This document shows positions 1-11,135 of a DNA stretch of 64,000 nucleotides, piece by piece (positions within the stretch are counted from its first letter, which is position 1; each line of letters begins with the position of its first letter). The position numbers were made by a program, and so were the translations under genes. Under the pieces are notes generated by a model. The model was given only the letters and a program-made list of their open reading frames with translations. It did not search any database and was not told the DNA's origin. This stretch comes from Medicago truncatula (lineage: Eukaryota; Streptophyta; Magnoliopsida; Fabales; Fabaceae), in the NCBI RefSeq assembly GCF_003473485.1, contig NC_053042.1, forward strand, positions 29,437,262-29,501,261, read 5' to 3'.

Positions 1-640
1 CCTAGGCCTTCCTCTACCTCTAGTGATTTGACTACCCTCCATCTACTATTTCAAGTTAATATAAGTGCTGATCACTGAACTTTTTCTACAATATATAGCA
101 TGCATTGAACATGCACTGCTTCAACCATACAAAAAGAAATTCTTAGCATCATGTTTCTCGTTTACTGCTCAGATAGAGGAAAGGTGCTAAAGTAGTTTAA
201 CCACTATCCTGCATAACATGTTTTGCTACATTAGAAGTTAAAATTTATATGCCACACAACAGAGAAAGGAAAGGCTTTTAGGAATGCAGGTAGGTTATTA
301 AACTTGGACCTCTTCTTTGAACAACCAGTTTGCCAAAGTTTGACTATATCCCATTGAAGTACAAGTCGAGCTATCAAAGAATTGGTAAAAATTGGGCTAA
401 AATATATTTTTCGTCCTTTCTCTTTCACTTAATATCTGTTTGGTTCCTTTTTTAAGATTTCTTAGAATTTCGGATGAGCCTAACTCAACCGGCTTGTAAG
501 GTGAGGATTGCCCCCACTTATAAAGTCATGCTCAGACCTTATGCAATTTGGGACTCTTTAACAAAAAAATACGACAGACTAACTTTACCATCTCTAAATG
601 AACAAGAATGCATAACCAGATTTGTCCGAAAGAGGAAATT
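1..640. other. Intergenic, repeat fragment only
   Basis: No gene is visible here. Around 474-560 there is a short stretch (CCGGCTTGTAAGGTGAGGAT and following bases) that I recognise as a motif dispersed in legume genomes, so this part is probably a transposon or LTR fragment. The short open frame over it looks fortuitous. Confidence 0.4.
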
Positions 641-1690
641 AAAGTTTGACTCAAAGATGGTGCAACAAAAGTCTCAACTAAATCCAAATGAAGACCAGTC
701 TTTCATAATAATCTAAAAGTCCCTATAGCATCTGCTGCAACTTTATTGCCATTGCCCACATAGGTGAATCATTCAACATCACTTGGCAGACAACTCCAAG
801 GGAACCCATTCTTTAACACCATGAGGTGTATTTGGAACAATTGTTCTTTCATGTGTTCTTGCAAAAGAAACATGTGGATTCCATTGCTTGTTCCTTTGCC
901 TTCTTGTTTTGCTTAGAGTTTTCCGCAGTCCTTTTCCTTGTATTCTGAGAGCTAGTAGTCGGGTGAGCACTTTCAGACTTTTCCCTCTTCAGCATCTCTT
1001 CCTCTTGCAAAGTGAGATATAAGCTCATCAAGGGACCATTGGTTCTTCTGAGTATTGTAACTCACGTTGAATTGCTCAAAGTGTGCAGGGAGAGAGGTCA
1101 AAACCAAATGCACAATCAAGACAACACATTTTCACCAGCACATGCAACCCCTTCTTTCACGACTCCATTGGATCCATGGCATCGAGAGTACCGGTTGAGG
1201 AAGAACTACAAGCCAACAAGTGCTCGTTACTCATCCCTATATCTTTGTGTTTCAGATTATTGCTAAAGAGACTTTTCGCCATGGATCCAGTTGTTGCAGC
1301 TACCGCTCCCAATTTCGCTGACCAAATTAACAATAACCTCGTGCCGAATGGCATGAAATTCAAGTCTTGGAAGTAATTTGTGGAGACAGTTATTGGATGC
1401 ATGGATATGAATTTATCCGAGGAAAAAACGCTCCACTGCCACTGCTGAGAACCGAAATGAAACAAAATTGGAAAAATGAAACCGATACAATCGTATGTGC
1501 CTCATGATTATCAAAATATCCATACCTGAAATGATTAGGGGCTCAATTACAAAGTGAAAGTGCCAAGAAATTCCTTGAAACTGTGGAGTAATTCTTCGCC
1601 TTGAGTTTTGAGGTGAGATTGGCCATTTCCATAATATACTCCCTTATGTTCCCTTTACCTTTATAATTCATTGCGCTATGGTTTCAAGGA
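640..1690 (-). pseudogene. Ty1-copia gag remnant (minus copy)
   Basis: This is a decayed gag region of a Ty1-copia retrotransposon on the minus strand. Around 1580-1680 the minus strand reads GKGNIREYIMEM, a typical copia gag segment. Near 850-1030 there is an LTLQEEEMLKREKSES-like segment followed by a retroviral zinc-knuckle start, CFFCKNTGH. The frame is broken many times. The region from about 650 to 1582 is an inverted copy of 1681-2640, so the two gag remnants face each other around a spacer of about 98 bp. No LTRs or complete pol could be tied to it. Family assignment rests on motif recognition. Confidence 0.6.
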
Positions 1691-2640
1691 ATTTCTTGGC
1701 ACTTGTACTCTCAGTAATTGAGACCCTAATCATTTCAGGTATGAACCTTTTGATAATCAGTAATTGAATCGGTCCCATTTTTTCAATTTTGCTTCATTTG
1801 GGTTCTAAGCAGTGGCAGTGAGGCATTCTTTGCTCAAGGGATAAATCCAAGTCCATGCATCCAAGAACAATATTAACAGATTCCTTCATAAACTTGAATA
1901 GCATCCTAATCAGCATAGGATATTGTTAATCTGAGCAGCAGAGTTGGGAGTGGTAGTATAACAACTGGATCCATGGCTAAAAGTCTTTTGGCAGTAATCT
2001 GAAACACAAAGATATAGAGACGAGTAACGAGCACTCGTGGCTTGTGATTCTTCATCAACCGGTACTCCTAATGCTTCGAATACTCTTCAGATGAATATAA
2101 GAGACAATATGCTTGTGATTCAGATTATTGCCGAGAGGCATTTTGCCATAGATCCGATGGAGTCGTGAAAAGGAGGGGTTGCATGTGCCGGTGAAAATAA
2201 GGAGATGTGTTGATTGTGCACTTGGATTTGACTTCTCTCCCACACTTTGGGCAATTCAAAGTGAGTTACAATACTCAGAAGGACATATGCCCCTCAATGA
2301 GCTTATATCTCACTGTGCGCAAGAGGAAGAGAGGCTGAAGAGGGAAAAGACTGAAAGTGTTCACTTGACTACTAGCTCACAAAATGAAAAGGAAAAGGAC
2401 TGCAGGAAATTCTTCTCAAAACGAGAAGGCAGAGGAACAACCAAAGGAGTCAACATGTTTCATCTGTAAGAAAACAGGACACATGAAGGACTGTTCTAAA
2501 TACACCCCATGGCATGAAAAGAAAGGGTTGCATGTGAAGTCGTCTACCAAGTGAAGCTGAAAGATTCATCTATGTGGGCAATGGCAATAAAGTTGCAGCA
2601 GAGGCTGTAGGGACTTTTAGATTATGATTATTAAAGACTG
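1681..2640 (+). pseudogene. Ty1-copia gag/protease-start remnant (plus copy)
   Basis: This is the plus-strand partner of the inverted gag pair. It reads LISHCAQEEERLKREKTES around 2300-2360. After a shifted frame comes a CCHC zinc knuckle, CKKTGHMKDC (about 2465-2495). Further on, around 2570-2700, the frames resemble the start of copia pol (VGNGNKVAAEAVGT-like and a following LDLDENFVAPS-like stretch). Frameshifts prevent translation. The sequence stops where a MITE begins near 2705. Like the minus copy it is an old fragment, not an active element. Confidence 0.6.
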
Positions 2641-2704
2641 GTGTTCAATTGGATTTAGACGAGAATTTTGTTGCACCGTCTATTAGATGGAATTTAATTT
2701 CTAC

Positions 2705-3125
2705 TAGATTTATTTTGGTCCTTCATCTTTTTTAAATAGGTAAATGTTAGTCATTTTGGCACATGTTCAATATGAAAAGGAAAAAAAATGTTGACTTTCA
2801 ATGGTTAAATAGGCGGCATAATTATTGTCTCAATTGGCATCCAATATCTCAATTGACATCCAACATGTCACAATTACTGTCTTATAAGACAACTAATCAC
2901 CCTAAGCCTAATTTTCAATTTGTTGGTTTTGTTGAAGTAGACAACAATATTAAGGCAACTGATAGTTCAAGTATACAAAACCTCAAATAAGCATTGTTAA
3001 GTCAGCATTTTTTATATTTCATATTTAACCTGCTGTGAGAAAAAGGCTATGCTTACCCACTTAAAAAAGTTAAATGACCAATATGTAACTTAAAAAAGAT
3101 AAAGGAAGGACTAAAACAAACATTA
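2705..3125. mobile_element. Putative MITE next to copia remnant
   Basis: The ends are imperfect inverted repeats. The left end reads GGTCCTTCATCTTTTTTAAA and the right end, reverse-complemented, reads GTCCTTCCTTTATCTTTTTT. The interior has no credible coding sequence. Boundaries are approximate and I could not fix a target-site duplication. Confidence 0.45.
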
Positions 3126-3404
3126 GGTATTGTAAAAAAAAAAAACAGATATTAGGAGAACCTATTCCTGAGTGCAAAAATTCTAGGCCAAGCGTTACTC
3201 ACCGGCCGAACTCTGGATTACCACGGGCCTCCCCTTGGGAACCGAAGGGTTAACACAAAAAAACAATATTCGGTAAAAGATAAAGGACAAAATATATTTT
3301 AGCCTTAAAATATTATCGCAGCAACCTTGATCTATCTTGATTATGTGTTTCTCTTGTGGAGGAAGTGATAATCTAATTAATTACTCAATTTTGTTTTTTT
3401 TATC
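3126..3404. other. Unassigned repeat-like sequence at the 3' break of HisRS copy A
   Basis: No gene was found. The GC-richer patch at 3190-3250 looks like the edge of a dispersed repeat. Homology between the two HisRS copies ends close to 3405, so this stretch replaces the sequence that should hold the next HisRS exon. Confidence 0.35.
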
Positions 3405-3431
3405 AAAGGAATAGATCATTGAGGGTAAGAA

Positions 3432-3702
3432 GAGCAATGCTATATATCAAGAAAGATTTTATGAAGAAAATTTTAAGAATGACATGGCAGAATAATCACC
3501 CTTAGATTTTATCAAGAAATAGTCTTGAAATTAATGTTAGCCAATAAAATCTCAGCCTGGCCGGAAATCATGGGGTGGTGGGTGTTATGTATTTTTTTTT
3601 TATGAAAGATTAATAAATGAGACTTAAATCTAAAGGTGATTATTGTGCCATGTCATTCTTGGATCTTTCTTATAAAATCATTCTTGATATCTAGCATTTT
3701 CC
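3432..3702. mobile_element. Mutator-like MITE with 9-bp target duplication
   Basis: Inverted repeats of about 75 bp begin AGCAATGCTATATATCAAGA on the left and AAATGCTAGATATCAAGAAT on the reverse-complemented right end. The 9-bp sequence GGGTAAGAA occurs at 3423-3431 and again at 3703-3711. HisRS copy B keeps the empty site, with a single GGGTAAGAA near 14387-14395. A 9-bp duplication and long terminal repeats fit a Mutator-type MITE. It sits in the intron after exon 5 of copy A. Confidence 0.8.
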
Positions 3703-4493
3703 GGGTAAGAAATACCCCATAGGCTACAGCAGCAAAAGATAAAACACATGCGAGAATTAACAGAACCATCATTTCAAAAACACTCTAATTTCTCTGATTA
3801 TCCAAACGCAATATACCCATCTACAAAAAGCAAGGGTAAAAACATAGAAACCAACAAAATAATTTTCTAACAAAAGATTAAAAACAATCTTGGTCTGCGC
3901 AGATTTAAATATTGCAGCATAAAAACCAAATCATCAAAAAGCAAGTCAGCTCTTACTTAAATTCAACGCAAAATCCATTAAAAATTAAATCCTAATTTAG
4001 GAGGTAATCTGTACAGAAAACACATATAACCAAGGATTGGACCTTAAATCACATTTTCTTACCTCCTATTTATCTTGACCGCTCAAACCATTAACAATGT
4101 TTAAATTCACAATCTTTCATTCAAGAACTTTCCCAATTAAAGTTAATATCTCCACCTAAAAAATCTAAAGTTTCTGTTGTCTGATATGACTTGAGATTTA
4201 AATAGGTCTTTCCATTAATTTAATTAATCTCTTTTCAACCTTATTTTGAGTGTGAAAGCTCCTTTGGTTTAATCCAGCAAAGAACTGTTAATCCTTCATT
4301 ATATCTTGTATTAGACTAGCATGTTTTAAACCAACTCGTGAAAATGGGTCTAGCTTGTTGCATCTAGAGTTTAACAAGACAGTGAACATCCACTATATTC
4401 GGGCAGATATAATGAATTTTTCCTCTCAAAGAATGAAGGAACTTAACAAGAAACATTTCAGAATGAAAAGAACATAAAAGACGCGAGAATTAC

Positions 4494-7400
4494 CTGAGCA
4501 CCCCCTTTAAAAACAGCTTCAAAAATAACTCCAGTATAATAATCAAGACCCCTGGCAAGACTCAAGTCAAATACAACCTTATCAAGGCGTTTTGATTTAT
4601 CCAGAGCTCTGAACAAAATTTCCAGGTCATTCAATGCATCAACAGATCCAGCATTTTCTAAGAAAGCACTGCCTTCTTGTTTAAGTTTCGATAACAATGT
4701 TAAAGGATGTCCTTTCTCTTTAACAAAAGTTCCAATTCTGTCAGCTGTCTCAGCAGTTAATCCTTTCTCTTCCACCTACAGCATGAAAGTCAGTAAAAAC
4801 CACATTATTAAAGATAAGAAATCACGGTGTTGCAAAATATAACTTCCAAATATTAACAGTTTAGAGTTAATTTATTGTAATAATGTTACAATGAATTGTG
4901 TCGGACATATTCTAAAGGGTTTGTTATGTGCAATATTGCACATGTTAAAGTCACTAAAAGTAGCAACTTTTATTGAGAAACAACAATTATTTATCAAAAA
5001 GTTAAATATTTTCCATTAAATGCACAAGTTCCAATGCAAATTTACTATTTTGAACTTCTTAACATGTGCAAATTTGCACATGATAGAAAAACCCTATTCT
5101 AAAAGGCAACAACTTTCGTATGTCTCAAAATCATAAGCCAGTGTAATGCAATATACTTGAAAGATTAACACTCAGTCTGATGCATTCAATGAATCCTTTT
5201 TCATTTAATCAAGTCCAACATTTGAAAACATACAGGTTATTAGCAAAGTAATGCAATCCAGATTCCAGATATTTGCTCAAAAATGAAGACACGGCAATAG
5301 AAAATGTAAATGTGAAGTACGTAACCAGTTACAAGGTGTTTTTGCATCTTCAATAAATCATGCAACTATATTTACCAAAAGAATGCTAAAGCACCAACTT
5401 AAATTTCATCCCTAAACCAAACTATTTACCATTGATAAAGGATAAACTATGAGTATTTAGAACATGAGAATAAAAATAAAAGCCTACATCTTCCAAATGT
5501 AAAACACAATGAACAGCTTAAGCACAACAAAATTGGTCCGTTCAATTATAATAAAATCAATTACAAAGGGAATAGAAACAAACAACATATGCCCTCACCA
5601 TTTCTTTTCTTATCTGTTCAAATGATTGTTTGTCTAACTTGTCAATACTTGAGCATATAGTTCTAAACTTCTCAGGAGGTACTCCACATATTTGCATCAT
5701 GCCATCCAGTAACTTTCTGTGATTCAACTTTACCTGTGAAACAAAAAAGAATTACAACAGAATGATCGAAATGAAACACAAAAATATAATTTGAATACAT
5801 TATTGGATGTGAAATTTAACCGCTAAATCAGAAAAGTACAGTCAATCACCAGACACATTAAAATGAATGATATTATAAGGTTAAATTATAGCAGATAAGT
5901 TTGGATGAGTAAACTAGTCACATTTAACTAGATCATGGGTGCCCGCAAAACTCAATCAGCAGGCACATCCAACTGAATGACATTAAAAGGTTAAATTATA
6001 GCAAATAAGCTGGGATGAGTGAACCAGTCACATTTAACAATATCACTGAAAGATCACATCAGCCAGCAGGTAATCTGATAATTGACAAATATGGTATTTC
6101 AGGTTCAACTATATTTACCAAAAGAATGCCGACAAATATGGTATTTCAGGTTGAACTTCAAATGTATAATGAAACCTATAAGCCCAGCACATATACTAAT
6201 ACATATTCTGATATTGTGCTATGTTAGAAATCTCTCACTAAAATACATATAGACAGACCATGAAAAATAACGGTTATAGAAATATCAAATCATGAACTCA
6301 GTAAAAAGTCTAAATAGTTCTACAAATTCAGAAAACCAATACTTTTTGTAGCAGGGATGTTATAAACATTTACCTCAAAATCCCCAATGTTCAGCTCATC
6401 AAGCAATTCAGTCAAAATTCTAACAACCTCAAAATCTGGAGCCATTTTTTCAGCTGGACCAGCAATATCAAAGTCACATTGATAAAATTCACGGTATCTT
6501 CCCTTAGATGGGTTGTCCCTTCTGTAGACTTTAGCTATTTGGTATCTTTTCAAAGATGTCAGACCATTCATGGCCACAAACCGAGCAAATGGAACTGTCA
6601 AGTCATACCTCAAAGAACAGAGCTCTCCACCCTGTCAAACAAGTTGATTACCAATTAGAATGAGCTGAAATTCAACTTTATCAATGGATTTGGTGCGAAT
6701 CAATCCCTAATGGCGGTCTGGTTTAAAAATAAGAAATCTAGATTCATGAACATGATCAGAAATATCAGAAGGAAAAATTATACAGAGCAAAAATATTCAA
6801 ATTTTTCACTTATTTGAATGCTGTGAGTTTTTTTTTCTACCAATATTCTTAAAATCAACTCAACTAGTCAAGAAGTGAATAAGCAATAATACCTGATCAG
6901 CAAGATCATAAATCAACTTTGAGTCTTCTCCATATTTTCCCATAAGAGTTTCTCGCAATTCAAAGACAGGTGTATCCAAGGCTGTGGCACCATGCCTCTC
7001 AAAAACTTCTTCTATTACTGAAAATGCTTTCTTTCTAATAGTCATTTGTTCTTTAGCGAAATCACGTGTTCCCTGAGATATTTTCATATTGTTAGACTCA
7101 AGGTAAGACCACAGTAGTTAATAGCAGATAGCGGCGCGTAGCGGCCAACCCCAAAAATGCTATAGCGGGATAGTGCATAGCTCTATGACCGCTATTTCAT
7201 AAAAATAAAAACAACAAAAATAAGGAAACAGAGAGAGCAGAATAGAATTTTATAAGAACAAAACAGAGGATTGTTTGTACAAACTACAAACAGAAACAGA
7301 GAGAGCAGAATGGAGTTTGGAATCAATAATAACAAAGAAAACTAGAATAAAAAAGTAACAGGACAACAGAGTTTTGAGATTGTTAAACAAAAAAATAACA

Positions 7401-10400
7401 GGATAACAGAGCAAACACGACAAAGTAAAGTAGAGGAAGATTTACAGCAAAGGTTAAGAAGTTTTACAGAACAGCAGAAAAGCAGAGGACGATTTACAGA
7501 AATACCCTTGTTTTTTTTTTTAAACCAAGGACAATTTTGTATTTTCTCTTAAAATGAAATAGCGGTTCTAAACCGCAAAACCACTACGAAGCGTTGCGCC
7601 GCTATAGCGCCGCTATCTCACACTGCAACGCTATGGCTTGTTGCGTAGCGCTCCGGCACCGCACCGCGTGGCCGCTATTGACTACTATGGGTAAAACTAC
7701 CAACAATTGCATCCCAACCACGAACAGAAATTGACATATAAAAAAAAAAAAAATTATCAACAGACAACACATTAAATTAAATGCCTTAAAACACAAATTC
7801 AAAAAGGAACACCAGTTCCACATTACATGAGGTAAGAGTTAGAATATATATGATTAACAGTAACGCCTTGTACAAGATTCCTTGAAATATGATTTTAACA
7901 ATGAAAATCATCACTCGTGTCAAACCAGATCAGATTACAACTTCGTCAAGGTTGTCAAACTAAAGAGTCTACGTAATAATTTGGTAGAGCATATGTAGGC
8001 TCGACTCATAAGAGACTACTAATAAAAAAGGGTAACCCGGAGCTCCCGCATACGCAGGGTCTGGGAAGAGGTCCAACCATTTGGTGTATTGTACGCAACC
8101 TTACCCTGATTTTTACACAAGAGGTTGTTTCCAGGACTTGAACCCATGACCTTTCAATCACATGACAACAACTTTACTCGTAAGAGACTGCTAATACAGT
8201 AATATAAAAAACAACCTATCATAACATTGAAATTCAATTACAATATATATATATATATATATGAGTCAGGATCCATTGACACCAGGTGTCAACGGATTCA
8301 TTGACACCAAATCTCAACCGTCGATTGTTTTTAATCAAAGGGTGTGAGTTTATTTGTTAAATTAATAGCATGATCTTTTTCTCTCAAGACTTATAGGATT
8401 GCATACTCCTTTTTCCCATAGCGGTAACAGACAGCACAGAATTCCTTTTCGCTATCACCGATGGCCGTCTTTTCATACCAAAAGGTGTGATCTTTCTAAA
8501 TTTAATTTAAAGGGATTCCGATATGATTATTCAAGCCATTTTCTCACAAATTCAATGCAGTTACTATACAATCATGTTTATTCAATTAATCCAATTACAA
8601 AAACTCAATTAATCATAGTTTGCATCGGTTTCAATGCATATGTGAAATGGTGGAGAACAATTTTCGGTTAGGAAAGACGAATATCATTACGGTGGCGGCG
8701 GCGGTCATCAACTTGAGTTTTTTTTTTGTTATCAAACAAATTAATTTTGTTTTAAAACTGATAAATGTGCTAATCAAAAGTAAAGATACGGTGAATCAAT
8801 TTAAAAAGTTATTATTAGCCTTTGATTAAAAACAATCAACGGTTAAGATTTGGTGTCAACGAATCCGTTGACACCTGGTGTCAACGGATCCTGACTCTAT
8901 ATATATATATATATATATATAGCACTGACATGATTGTTTTCTACATTCTGACTTTATAACGAGATGCACAAATGCATTGAGTAGATATATAATCAATTAA
9001 AATGTTCAAACATGGTTTCTATTTGTCTACAAAAAAAAGTGATAAAGTTAAAGAGAACTATAGCATGTGTAAGTAACACATTTAATCTTATCCCTAAAAG
9101 AATCAATAAAATCACCTTAGGAATCTTGGGCAATCTTCTGCTTTCATTGCTTTCGACAACATCCTTTACTTTCAACAAAAATTCATTGAATTCAGGCTTA
9201 GCTATATCCAAAAATGATAGAAAATCAGCCACCCAACTCTCCAATTTCCGCAAATTCTCTACATCATTCTTTTTTTCACTCGACAACCTTTCCTTAATCA
9301 ACGCCAAAATCGAACTAGTTCCTTTCCCCAAGACAGCTTTCTTCTTCTTCTTTTCTACTTTGGTATTCTCTCCATTTTCCCGAACAATTCCAATCTTTTC
9401 ACTCAAATCAGCAGCCTCAAGTACAGCATAAGCCGTCACAAGTTCCCACGCCACAATTTTCCACACAAGCCCAAACAACACATTGATTTCATGTGCAAAA
9501 TTATCATAAACCCTACCAGAATACAACTTAAAAGACTCATTAAAACTACTAACCAAACTAGCATCAGTTGGACACTCCTTCCCAAAGATTTCACTGAGAC
9601 TCGATTTCAAATTATCGCTACCAATAGACAACAAATTACTTTTGGCACGAGCAAAACTACACTCACCCAATTCCCTCAACGCCATCGCCAAAGGAAACAA
9701 CACATCACACACAGTATGCTCACTCCCAAGCTCCAATTTCCCCAACTTATGTCCCGAATTCAACTCAACCCGCATCCTCGAATGCACCGATTTCGCTTTC
9801 TCCCTCATAACCCCATGAACTTTAACAATTTTCACAACCTCAGGAACACTTTCCTTTCCAACAAACTTAGATCCATTAAGCAAAATCCTCATATCACCAG
9901 CAACACCAACTTCCTCTTTAGAACTATGTCCATCACCAGAATCCATCAAATTGAAAACCGTCACATCAGCCTTCAATGCCTCACACGAAAACGCTGCCGC
10001 CACGTCAGCAAACCCTAACAAACCCGCCGATTGATGATCCAAAACCGCGGAAACAGCAAGCAACGCCGCACACTCGTTGTTCATCAACAACGAGTGTTCA
10101 CCTTCAGTTACATCAAATTCTTGATCGAATCGAAAAGTGGTTTGATTCGAATTGAGAGATTCTGAAATCGCTAATGCAACGTTTTTGGATGAATTGCAGA
10201 GGATGAGTTTGTTGAGAAGAACGATGAGGAAAGCGCGAGTTTCATCTAGGGTTAGGAATTCGGGGATGGTGATATTCTGCTTTGAGGATGGTGGTGAGGT
10301 TAATCGATCGAGTGCGGAGGAATCGATTTTGATTTGAGATTTTCCGATGGCGGTGGCGTAGACGGCAGAGGAAGAGAGTGATGAACCCTTGCCGCCGAGT

Positions 10401-10420
10401 GTTACGGCGGAAAGTTCCAT
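4494..10420 (-). CDS. Histidyl-tRNA synthetase, copy A, 3'-truncated in this window
   Basis: Histidyl-tRNA synthetase charges tRNA-His with histidine. The minus-strand exons are 9116-10420, 6893-7072, 6374-6631, 5599-5733 and 4494-4775. All junctions are GT-AG and phase 0, giving 720 residues. I start at the ATG at 10420 ([10 protein letters not shown]); no ATG lies upstream in frame. Residues 1-435 are the long plant-type N-terminal extension. The class II core begins at [10 protein letters not shown] (436), motif 2 is [20 protein letters not shown] (about 530-549), and the histidine-specific motif [10 protein letters not shown] is near 699. The next exons, motif 3 and the anticodon-binding domain, are absent: homology with copy B breaks near 3405. 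The gene is therefore either a truncated copy or continues beyond the left edge after a very long intron. All five exons are open, so the decay is recent or the gene is still selected. Confidence 0.85.
4917..5094. mobile_element. 178-bp MITE in HisRS copy A intron 4
   Basis: The ends are inverted: GGGTTTGTTATGTGCAATAT on the left and, reverse-complemented, GGGTTTTTCTATCATGTGCA on the right. The 9-bp duplication TATTCTAAA lies at 4908-4916 and 5095-5103. Copy B has the unoccupied site (one TATTCTAAA, near 15591-15599). Insertion therefore came after the HisRS duplication. Confidence 0.8.
7112..7690. mobile_element. Non-autonomous DNA transposon in HisRS intron 1
   Basis: The two ends are GC-rich in an AT-rich intron and are imperfect inverted copies: AGTAGTTAATAGCAGATAGC at the left and, reverse-complemented, AGTAGTCAATAGCGGCCACG at the right. 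Both ends are packed with AGCGGC-type subrepeats. No transposase is present. The superfamily is uncertain; subterminal repeats of this kind suggest hAT. Confidence 0.55.
8025..8180 (-). mobile_element. Au-type SINE with target-site duplications
   Basis: On the minus strand this reads AAAGTTGTTGTCATGTGATT, then GGTCATGGGTTCAAGTCCTG (pol III B-box-like), then AGGGTAAGGTTGCGTACAAT and a TTTTTTAT tail. I recognise this as the widespread plant Au SINE. It is flanked by a 16-bp near-perfect direct repeat, TAAGAGACTACTAATA at 8009-8024 and TAAGAGACTGCTAATA at 8181-8196. It lies in intron 1 of HisRS copy A. Confidence 0.85.
8263..8905. mobile_element. MITE-like element inserted in a (TA)n tract
   Basis: It has long inverted repeats of about 75 bp. 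The left begins GAGTCAGGATCCATTGACAC and the reverse-complemented right begins GAGTCAGGATCCGTTGACAC. Both continue through a repeated TGACACC motif and an AATCTCAACCGT / AATCTTAACCGT segment. The element sits between two TA dinucleotide tracts (8241-8261 and 8898-8921), which look like one target microsatellite split or duplicated by insertion. The interior open frames have no recognisable product. Confidence 0.7.
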
Positions 10421-10840
10421 TTTGCGAGAAGATGTGGGAATAGGCAAACCAGGGTTTAGGGTTCAGTTCAGAAATGCAGGGTTCTTTCTTTCGATAAACT
10501 GTTGAGTGAATAGGCAAATCTATTCTCTTTATTTGAAAAAAATATTTTCTTGTATGTTATTTTTATTTTTTTGACAAAATTTATTATAAAATTATTAACT
10601 TTCATTTATAATCTCCCACAAATTTGTCTCCGGTTAAATTGATCTTTTCATTAGTTTTTTTTGGTCAATTATATTGTGTTTAATTTTAATATTGTTTTAA
10701 GGACAAGATAAATTTAGGGACAAGGAATTAAACAAATGTGATGAATTGCGTTGTGTAACAATAAGTCATCAACAACAAAACGAGAACAATGGTGATGGAA
10801 ATCTAGAGGGAACAAAAGAGTCTATCCCTTAGCCACTATT
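10421..10840. other. 5' flank of HisRS copy A
   Basis: This holds the presumed promoter and leader of the minus-strand HisRS gene. AAACCCT-type telobox-like sequence occurs near 10448-10462 in the probable 5' UTR, a motif common in plant translation-related genes. Nothing else is recognisable. Confidence 0.35.
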
Positions 10841-11135
10841 TTGGAACGCCCCCTGTCAAACAATTTCAAGCCACCACCTCTATCACCATTCGACAAGAAG
10901 AGTGACCCGCCAAGACACCTTACAATTTTCAACACCCAGATGGACATCATCGCTGGGGTGGTATATGAATCTACCTTGGTGCTCCATAGTAGGTATCAAG
11001 ACAAGTCCCGAAAGCCAACAACTTTTGGCTAACAAACATCCCAAATATCCACCATCGAATTATTCAATGTATGACAGGGACAAAACAACACACTCCAGGA
11101 GAGTAACTCGCCCATTTCAACGATGCCACCATTAA
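10841..11135 (+). pseudogene. Ty3-gypsy gag fragment
   Basis: The plus strand reads SNNFKPPPLSPF then DPPRHLTIFNTQMDI, which matches the usual gypsy gag pattern of FKPP-x-DP-x-H-x-FNTQM. Downstream, another frame gives NKHPKYPPSNYSMYDR and then a segment ending near FQRCHH, corresponding to gag sequence after a frameshift. No LTR, protease or polymerase is attached. This is a short isolated remnant. Confidence 0.55.

Noticed and set aside
474..716. 80-residue open frame near the left edge
   Set aside because: It starts in a dispersed repeat and runs into the end of the inverted copia arm; no recognisable protein.
9012..10018. Long plus-strand open frames opposite HisRS exon 1
   Set aside because: They are antisense readings of a conserved 435-codon exon and have no plausible composition or domain.
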